Source: Ruminococcus flavefaciens (GTDB lineage: Bacteria > Bacillota > Clostridia > Oscillospirales > Ruminococcaceae). Taken from it: 64,000 nucleotides of DNA. A program made the translations under genes and the position numbers. The notes beneath the pieces are model-generated. The model saw nothing but the letters and a program-made list of their open reading frames with translations. It was not told the origin of the DNA and did no database searches. Location of the stretch: contig SFMO01000127.1 in the NCBI GenBank assembly GCA_004554385.1, forward strand, positions 1 to 64,000, given 5' to 3'. Shown here one piece after another: positions 8,123 to 13,771 of the stretch (within the stretch, counting starts at the first letter, position 1; each line of letters opens with the position of its first letter).

Positions 8123-9544
8123 ATGAATAAATATAAAAAGCTGGCTATGAATACCGGCATTTTTGCTATAGGAACCTTCGGTTCAAAGATACTTGTCTTC
8201 CTTCTTACACGACTTTATACAGCTAATTTCAGTCCTGATGAATCAGGTACAAAGAGCCTTCTGTTTACAACGGCGCTGTTCCTTCAGCCTATATTCACAT
8301 TTGCGCTTCAGGAATATCTGATTCGTTTCGGACTTGATAAGGATTACGACAAGCGAAGAGTATTCACAACGTCTGCTGTAATGACCACCGCAGGTATGAT
8401 CCTTATGGCATTTGTGGTGCCGTTTCTGGGACTTATCCCTGACTTCATAAACGGATATACCATTCTGCTTACGGTCTATGTCATTACGTCTTCGCTGAGA
8501 ATGCTGTGTCAGCAGTTTGTACGCTCCCTTGACAAGGTAAAGCTTTTCTCGGCTGACGGCATATTGGCAACTCTTACATTTTTCGTATTCAATATCTTAT
8601 TCATCGCGGTTTTTCATATGGGAGTAAAAGGCTTTATGCTGGCTACTATATGCTCGGATTTCCTGTCAGCTGCTTTCCTTTTCATTATGGGCGGAATAAA
8701 GAAGTATTCCGGAATACAGTATTTTGATAAGGACCTTGCAAGGAAAATGCTGAGATTTGCTGTTCCGCTGATCCCTACTATAGTAATGTGGACCATAACA
8801 AGTCTTTCCGACAGAATTTTCCTTACAAAGATGCACAGTGATTACCATGAGCTTGGAAAGGCTGCCGCAGGTATCTATGAAACTGCAAATGTTGTCCCCG
8901 GACTCATATCAATGGTATCCACCATTTTCTTTCAGGCGTGGAATATGTCTGCCATAACCGAAAACGACTCGGCGGACAGAAACAAGTTCTACTCAAGAGT
9001 ATATGCTGCTTATGAATCCATGATGTTTATGGGTTCGGCAGGTCTTATTCTTCTGGTCAAGTTCATTACGTTAATACTCGTTGACGACTCGAAATTCAAA
9101 GCCTATTCGGACGTATATCTCTATGTGCCCATACTTGTCGTAGCCGTTGTTTTCATGTGCTTTGACCAGTTCCTGGGAAGTATCTATTCCGCAACCAAGC
9201 ACCCCAAGAATTCGTTCTGGACAGCCTTTGTTGCCTGCGCTGTAAATATCCCAATGAACTACTTCCTTATTCCCGAATGGGGCATACAGGGAGCTGCATT
9301 CGCAACATTCCTCAGCTATATAATCTGCTACGGCGCAAGAATGATAGACGCAAGATACTATGTTCCGTTCAGATTTGATATAGTCAAAACCGTAGTAAAT
9401 ACGGTGGCACTGCTGATTATGAGCGTACTTGTTATCGGCGCTCCAAAGCTCTATATGCTGTGGATGGTATTGCTGTTTGCTCTGATAATGTTCATCAATT
9501 ACCGTGCGATAATCGACACAGCAAAGAAACTGCTGAAGCGCTGA
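8123..9544 (+). CDS. polysaccharide/oligosaccharide flippase (Wzx/MATE-like)
   Basis: 473 residues from the ATG at 8123 (GGAG eight bases upstream); an in-frame GTG at 8114 overlaps that site and is less likely. About 14 hydrophobic spans are spread along the whole protein. The N-terminus NTGIFAIGTFGSKILVFLLT and the pattern of paired spans are those of lipid-linked oligosaccharide flippases of the Wzx/polysaccharide-biosynthesis family, which move undecaprenyl-linked sugars across the membrane. Mid-protein ETANVVPGLISMVSTIFFQAW is also typical. It is monocistronic or read through into deoD 59 bp later. No glycosyltransferase genes lie beside it, so the glycan is unknown. Confidence 0.85.
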   Translation: MNKYKKLAMNTGIFAIGTFGSKILVFLLTRLYTANFSPDESGTKSLLFTTALFLQPIFTFALQEYLIRFGLDKDYDKRRVFTTSAVMTTAGMILMAFVVPFLGLIPDFINGYTILLTVYVITSSLRMLCQQFVRSLDKVKLFSADGILATLTFFVFNILFIAVFHMGVKGFMLATICSDFLSAAFLFIMGGIKKYSGIQYFDKDLARKMLRFAVPLIPTIVMWTITSLSDRIFLTKMHSDYHELGKAAAGIYETANVVPGLISMVSTIFFQAWNMSAITENDSADRNKFYSRVYAAYESMMFMGSAGLILLVKFITLILVDDSKFKAYSDVYLYVPILVVAVVFMCFDQFLGSIYSATKHPKNSFWTAFVACAVNIPMNYFLIPEWGIQGAAFATFLSYIICYGARMIDARYYVPFRFDIVKTVVNTVALLIMSVLVIGAPKLYMLWMVLLFALIMFINYRAIIDTAKKLLKR

Positions 9545-9603
9545 GGCACACGGCAGACAGCTGTGACGCTTAATCATAAAATCAAAAAAGAGGAGGGCTA
9601 ATT

Positions 9604-10314
9604 ATGCCGACACCACACAACAATGCAAAAAAAGGCGATATCGCTAAGACCGTTCTCATGCCGGGAGATCCGCTGAGAGCAAAGTTTATTGCCGAGAACT
9701 ACCTTGATTCTCCTGTATGCTACAACGAGGTAAGAGGTATGCTGGGCTATACGGGTACTTACAAGGGAGTTCCTGTATCGGTACAGGGAAGCGGCATGGG
9801 TATGCCTTCCATAGGTATATATTCATGGGAGCTTTTCAACGAATACGGCGTTGAAAACATAATCAGAGTCGGTACGGCAGGAGGAATTGCTGAGAATGTT
9901 CGGCTCCGCGATGTAGTTATAGGTATGAGTGCAAGCACAAATTCCGCATATGCCACACAGTACAGACTTCCAGGCACATACGCTCCCACAGCTTCATGGA
10001 GCTTGCTCTCTGCGGCGGTAAAGGCTGCGGAGGCGAAGGGCGGTGCTTTCCATGTGGGAAATATCTTTTCCAGCGATACCTTCTATGATGACGCAGACAG
10101 CCTTGCGCAGTGGCAGAAAATGGGAGTTCTTGCCATTGAGATGGAAGCAGCTGCACTTTATATGAACGCAGCAAGAGCAGGGAAGAATGCTCTCTGTATA
10201 CTGACGGTTTCCGACTGTCCGCTGAAGGGACTTTCCACAACAGCAGAGGAGCGTCAGACCACATTCCGTGACATGATGGAGATAGCTCTTGAGACAGCGG
10301 CTTCTTTGAAATAA
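9604..10314 (+). CDS. deoD: purine nucleoside phosphorylase, DeoD type
   Basis: 236 residues, the usual length of hexameric DeoD phosphorylases, which cleave purine (deoxy)nucleosides with phosphate to base and (deoxy)ribose-1-phosphate. Visible hallmarks are the phosphate loop MPGDPLRAKFIAENYL, the GTAGGI core, the SDTFYDD segment, the nucleoside-binding EMEAAALY and the catalytic-acid region TVSDCP. The start has GAGGAGG nine bases upstream. No separate promoter is visible in the 59 bp after the flippase stop, so transcription may come from the promoter at 8062. A candidate small RNA gene follows immediately. Confidence 0.95.
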   Translation: MPTPHNNAKKGDIAKTVLMPGDPLRAKFIAENYLDSPVCYNEVRGMLGYTGTYKGVPVSVQGSGMGMPSIGIYSWELFNEYGVENIIRVGTAGGIAENVRLRDVVIGMSASTNSAYATQYRLPGTYAPTASWSLLSAAVKAAEAKGGAFHVGNIFSSDTFYDDADSLAQWQKMGVLAIEMEAAALYMNAARAGKNALCILTVSDCPLKGLSTTAEERQTTFRDMMEIALETAASLK

Positions 10315-10337
10315 GAAAAAATGAGGAATTGGAGAAA

Positions 10338-10383
10338 TTTAAGATAACTTTAAGATTATTTTAAGGTTGGAACGTTATATTAT
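10338..10383 (+). promoter_or_regulatory. three 11-bp direct repeats with an adjoining -10 box (OmpR/PhoB-type operator-promoter)
   Basis: TTTAAGATAAC (10338-10348), TTTAAGATTAT (10349-10359) and TTTAAGGTTGG (10360-10370) are exactly in phase at 11 bp, one DNA turn. They are followed by TATATTATAA (10376-10385), which contains a -10 box. There is no good -35 box; the third repeat takes its place. Tandem half-sites at this period are the binding pattern of OmpR/PhoB-family response regulators. The regulator is not identified; one such protein is encoded at 48021. Confidence 0.6.
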
Positions 10384-10387
10384 AAGT

Positions 10388-10467
10388 GGATTAAGTAATC
10401 CCCCAATTCCCCTTCTATATTTATTCATTTCATTTGTTTAGGCTATGCATTTATTGCATAGCTTTTT
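10388..10467 (+). ncRNA. candidate ~80-nt small RNA with C-rich region
   Basis: A transcript starting about seven bases after the -10 box at 10378-10383 would end at a strong terminator (10442-10467), giving about 80 nt with no open reading frame. It carries a C-rich single-stranded stretch (CCCCCAATTCCCCTTC, 10400-10415) able to pair with Shine-Dalgarno sequences, a feature of several Firmicutes small RNAs. Promoter, C-rich segment and terminator are seen; existence of the RNA is inference. Confidence 0.5.
10442..10467 (+). terminator. intrinsic terminator of the candidate small RNA
   Basis: GCTATGCA (10442-10449) and TGCATAGC (10455-10462) with a 5-nt loop, then TTTTTACTTTTT. Confidence 0.85.
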
Positions 10468-10474
10468 ACTTTTT

Positions 10475-10568
10475 GCGGAGCCCGCGCAGGCTTTTTCGCG
10501 CCATAGTGCAGAAGAACATGAACTTTTTCTTCGTGCCCCTTGCTTTTCTTTTGCTTTTATGATATAAT
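10475..10568 (+). repeat. ~95-bp intergenic repeat, copy B, carrying a promoter
   Basis: This is the counterpart of 7996-8090. It begins GCGGAGCCCGCGCAG and CTTTTTCGCG and ends with TTGCTT (10540-10545), 17 bp and TATAAT (10563-10568). The promoter drives the third DUF4190 gene. Confidence 0.7.
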
Positions 10569-10611
10569 TCTTTTAAATTATATATTATTTCCGGATAAGG
10601 GGGCACATGGC

Positions 10612-11151
10612 ATGAACAACGATAATTACGATACAAATAACGAGTCCGTACAGGATAACGGAGTTTATCAGCAGAACAGCGGATATCCACAGCAGGGCGG
10701 TTACCCTCAGCCAAACGTCTATCAGCAGCAGGGAGCCTATCCTCAGAACGGCGGCTATCCGCAGAATAATTACTACGGAAATCCTCAGCAGCCATATAAC
10801 GGTTATCCTCAGCAGGGCGGCTATCAGCAAAACTATCCTCAGGGAATGTATCCGCCTCCGCCTCCGATGTTCAACCCATATACTGTTCCTAAAAAAGAGG
10901 GAACAGCAGGCTTCGGAATTACAGCGCTGGTATTCGGTATACTGTCTATAGTTGGCGGCTTCTGTTTTTATGTATGCGGAATACCCTTTGCGGCTCTCGG
11001 CATTATCTTCGGCATTGTTGGAATGATAGTCAAGGGCGGCAGGGGAATGGCAACAGCCGGACTTATATTGAGTATATTTACCCTTGTGGGCGGATTTATT
11101 ATATGGGACGTTATCACCGGCGGTCTGTGGGAGTTCCTGCGTGAACTATGA
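10612..11151 (+). CDS. DUF4190-like membrane protein with repetitive tail (paralogue 3)
   Basis: 179 residues from the ATG at 10612, which has AAGGGGGC upstream; longer in-frame starts would lie on the promoter at 10563. The N-terminal ~85 residues are a Tyr/Pro/Gln/Gly repeat region (YPQQGGYPQ, YPQNGGYPQ, YPQQGGYQQ), ending in a PPPPP run. The membrane core then reads GTAGFGITALVFGILSIVGG, a first hairpin, KGGRGMATAGLILSIFTLVG and a final span. It is related in layout to the proteins at 6350 and 7247. Function unknown. Confidence 0.8.
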   Translation: MNNDNYDTNNESVQDNGVYQQNSGYPQQGGYPQPNVYQQQGAYPQNGGYPQNNYYGNPQQPYNGYPQQGGYQQNYPQGMYPPPPPMFNPYTVPKKEGTAGFGITALVFGILSIVGGFCFYVCGIPFAALGIIFGIVGMIVKGGRGMATAGLILSIFTLVGGFIIWDVITGGLWEFLREL

Positions 11152-11185
11152 CAAAGGCATAAATTGATTTATATATACTGAAATA

Positions 11186-11226
11186 AAAAGGCGCAGCAGC
11201 TCCGCATGGGAGCTGCTGCGCCTTTT
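11186..11226. terminator. bidirectional terminator between convergent genes
   Basis: AAAAGGCGCAGCAGCTCC (11186-11203) is perfectly complementary to 11209-11226 around a 5-nt loop. The A-run on the left and T-run on the right make it act on both strands, ending the DUF4190 gene and the ABC exporter operon. Confidence 0.9.
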
Positions 11227-11246
11227 CATGGGGAAAGGGAAGAGGA

Positions 11247-12620
11247 TTAATCCTCGGTGGTTTTGCTTGATTTCTTGAACCTGGACTTCTGTCCGAAGTT
11301 AAGCGAGATAGTGAGTATCTTGTCTGACTTGAAAAGCTTGAGAGCGAAGAACATCACTACTGCGAAAACTATTATCTGATAGCCGAGGCCCAACCAGAAT
11401 TCAGTCATATTACCGAACATGAGATTAGGCATGGCGGTGAATGTGTGGGTGAAGGGGATGAGATAAACAAGTACCTTTGCTGCTGTAGGAAGTGAGCTTA
11501 CATCGGTAAACATTGTTATCATCCAAGGGATCATTACCATCATCATGATCGGGAGCAGCATGGTCTGTGATGACTTTGAGTCATTGACGAGAGCTCCGAG
11601 TATGATCGATAATGCCAGACATATCATAATTGTGATGAACAGCTGGACACCTATAAGAAGGTAATCCGCAGCGCCGAGCTGGAGTCCGAGCTGACCCAGT
11701 GCATCACCTGACGGAAGAACAGATGAGAAAGCATCTTTGGCGGAATCCGCAGCTTCCTTCGGCATGGATGAAGCGATATCCGATGTCATTGAGCTCATCA
11801 TACCTGAAGTGTATGAGGTGAAGCCTATCATCATTACGCCTGCGTTTATAAGTGCCACGATAGCGGCTGCAAGCATTTTAGCTGTTATTACTGAACCTCT
11901 TGAAACAGGTGTTGACAACAGAGTTTCCAGAGTTTTGTCTATCTTTTCATTTGATATGGAAGCGATAAGGGACTGTGATGTCAGCATTATGAGTACCATA
12001 ACAATGAGCGGAAGTATCATATTCTGCATCATTACCTTTGATACAACAGCACCTACGCTTACCTTTGCGGACTTGTCTGCGACAACTGTATGCTCAGTCA
12101 CTGTCAGAGGATTCTCGATAGTTTTGAGCTGATCGGTTGTCACGCCCTTCTGGTCTGCCAGCTTTTGTGAAACATAAAGCGTTATGGCAGAAAGGGTATT
12201 TTCAGGGCCGTTTGACATATTGCTGAAAGCTGCCGAACCCTTTATCTTGCTTATTGAAAGCACCTCAGGCTTTTCGCCCTTCTGTACTGCTTCCGCGAAG
12301 CCCTCGGGGATAAGAACGAAGCTTTTAAGATTCTTCTGTTCCTTGAAGGCGGAAGCGTAATCATCTCCCGAAACGCTGACGAGATTGACCTCGCCGCCGT
12401 TTGCCTTGAAGGATTCGAGCATTTCTCTTGTGAAGTCGGTATCATCCATATTGCAGATGCTTACCTTATGACTCTTGGCTTCCTCAAATATCTCGTTGGT
12501 AGCTGATTCCATAACATTTCCCATAATGAAGAATATGGCGAGCATAACAACGAGGGAAATTATCATCTGTTTATTTATGAGCTCCGAGAGCTCTTTTTTG
12601 AGAAGGTTAATGAACTTCAT
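11247..12620 (-). CDS. ABC-2 type exporter permease (NatB-like)
   Basis: 457 residues. A first membrane span (MIISLVVMLAIFFIMGNVME) is followed by an extracytoplasmic domain of about 150 residues, then a cluster of five or six spans in the C-terminal half, including MILPLIVMVLIMLTSQSLIA and the ABC-2 loop SNEKIDKTLETLLSTPVSRG. That loop and the YLIPFTHTF motif are typical of NatB/YhaP-type permeases used for sodium, drug or peptide export. Its start overlaps the end of the ATPase gene by 14 bp, so the two form one operon. The substrate is not known. Confidence 0.88.
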   Translation of the reverse strand: MKFINLLKKELSELINKQMIISLVVMLAIFFIMGNVMESATNEIFEEAKSHKVSICNMDDTDFTREMLESFKANGGEVNLVSVSGDDYASAFKEQKNLKSFVLIPEGFAEAVQKGEKPEVLSISKIKGSAAFSNMSNGPENTLSAITLYVSQKLADQKGVTTDQLKTIENPLTVTEHTVVADKSAKVSVGAVVSKVMMQNMILPLIVMVLIMLTSQSLIASISNEKIDKTLETLLSTPVSRGSVITAKMLAAAIVALINAGVMMIGFTSYTSGMMSSMTSDIASSMPKEAADSAKDAFSSVLPSGDALGQLGLQLGAADYLLIGVQLFITIMICLALSIILGALVNDSKSSQTMLLPIMMMVMIPWMITMFTDVSSLPTAAKVLVYLIPFTHTFTAMPNLMFGNMTEFWLGLGYQIIVFAVVMFFALKLFKSDKILTISLNFGQKSRFKKSSKTTED

Positions 12621-13347
12621 TCTCTTTCACCACCCTTTCAAAAACATTCTCGAGGTTAGGCGCTTCGTAACGGGCTTTGAGCTCGTCGGGGCGTCCTGTC
12701 ACCATAAGGTGACCTTTTGAGATGATCCCGACACGGTCGGAAACGAACTCGATCTCGAGCATATTATGTGATGAGAGAAGGAAGGACATCTTCTCTTCTT
12801 CTGCAAGTTTTTTTATCATTTTGCGTATCTCAAGGGCGTTGAGCACATCGAGACCGCTGGTAGGCTCGTCAAGAATAGCGAGCTTTGGCTTTGTCATTAC
12901 TGCTCTCGCAAGGAGAAGCTTACGTATCATACCACGGCTGTAGCTTCCGATCTTATCGTTCAGCCTGTCGCCGAGACCGCATATTGTCTTGGCGCGGTCA
13001 ACGTATGAATTGAGCGTATCAAGATCCGAAGTGAAAAGACCTGCCATGAAACGCAGGTACTTGATACCTGTCATCTGTTTGTAAGCGCCTGCCTCATCGG
13101 GAAGGTATGTAATACATTCCCTTACCTTGTCGGGAGACTTTTTTATACTATGACCTGCGACAACAGCGTCGCCTGAGGTCGGAGTAAGCAGTGTTGAAAT
13201 CATTCTGATGGTAGTGGTTTTACCTGCGCCGTTGGGACCAATAAGAGCAAATATCTCACCCTCGGCGATCTCAAAGGAAACCTTATCCGCTGCAAGTACT
13301 TTTGAGTACTGTTTGGAGAGTTCCTTTACTTCGAGTACGTTTGCCAA
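12607..13347 (-). CDS. ABC exporter ATP-binding protein (NatA-like)
   Basis: 246 residues with all ATPase motifs: Walker A GPNGAGKTT near 37-45, a modified signature YSRGMIRKLLLARA, Walker B LAILDEPTSGLD and the switch His in LLSSHN. It drives the permease encoded by the overlapping downstream gene. The signature has SRGM where LSGGQ is standard, a variation common in NatA-type proteins. The promoter at 13407-13435 and a GGGGAGAGAG ribosome site lie directly upstream. Confidence 0.92.
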   Translation of the reverse strand: MANVLEVKELSKQYSKVLAADKVSFEIAEGEIFALIGPNGAGKTTTIRMISTLLTPTSGDAVVAGHSIKKSPDKVRECITYLPDEAGAYKQMTGIKYLRFMAGLFTSDLDTLNSYVDRAKTICGLGDRLNDKIGSYSRGMIRKLLLARAVMTKPKLAILDEPTSGLDVLNALEIRKMIKKLAEEEKMSFLLSSHNMLEIEFVSDRVGIISKGHLMVTGRPDELKARYEAPNLENVFERVVKENEVH

Positions 13348-13406
13348 AAATCTCTCTCCCCATATACAAAATATAGTAGTATAACCGGTGGTATTTCTCT
13401 AACATT

Positions 13407-13435
13407 ATAATACCATATTAAAGTCTGAATGTCAA
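13407..13435 (-). promoter_or_regulatory. sigma-A promoter of the natAB-like operon
   Basis: On the minus strand TTGACA (13430-13435), a 17-bp spacer and TATTAT (13407-13412). The remainder of 13348-13642 is AT-rich and shows no gene; it separates two divergent operons. Confidence 0.85.
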
Positions 13436-13642
13436 TACAATATGTAGAAACGCAAGTAAATTTTACACTTTTTTAATATTTAAAAGATTCATCCTTTCGA
13501 ATTCCAAAATCAGGAGGAATTTCTTAGAGCAAATTACAGTTTATCATGCTTCTCATTGTACAGTATTATCAGAAAAAACGTTGTTTAAGCTAAATGATAG
13601 GTGGTAAAATATATTATTTATATTTCGGATATGCCCATTTTC

Positions 13643-13671
13643 TTGACATTGTACTATAAATTTGCTATACT
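13643..13671 (+). promoter_or_regulatory. sigma-A promoter of the 12-kb sugar operon
   Basis: TTGACA at 13643-13648, a 17-bp spacer and TATACT at 13666-13671. Transcription would begin near 13679, giving a leader of about 94 nt. Confidence 0.85.
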
Positions 13672-13688
13672 GATTTTGAAGAATATGT

Positions 13689-13744
13689 ACAGTCCGACAA
13701 GTCTGTCTGAGGGGACTGTCAGTGCGCATGAACTGCGCTTTTTT
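13689..13744 (+). promoter_or_regulatory. leader with hairpin and terminator-like stem (possible attenuator)
   Basis: ACAGTCC (13689-13695) pairs with GGACTGT (13713-13719), enclosing a smaller GACA/TGTC stem. Directly after it GCGCA (13724-13728) pairs with TGCGC (13734-13738), followed by six T. It lies between promoter and start codon, so part of the transcription should stop here unless the fold changes. No known riboswitch was recognised; the terminator stem is short. Confidence 0.5.
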
Positions 13745-13771
13745 ATTTGTTTAAAGGTGGTGAGGTCGGAG

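Noticed and set aside
9071..9577. 168-codon open frame on the minus strand
   Set aside because: Antisense to the flippase gene; no signal for translation.
13601..13771. Extended N-terminus of the binding-protein fusion gene
   Set aside because: This part contains the promoter and leader hairpins, and would bury the signal peptide.
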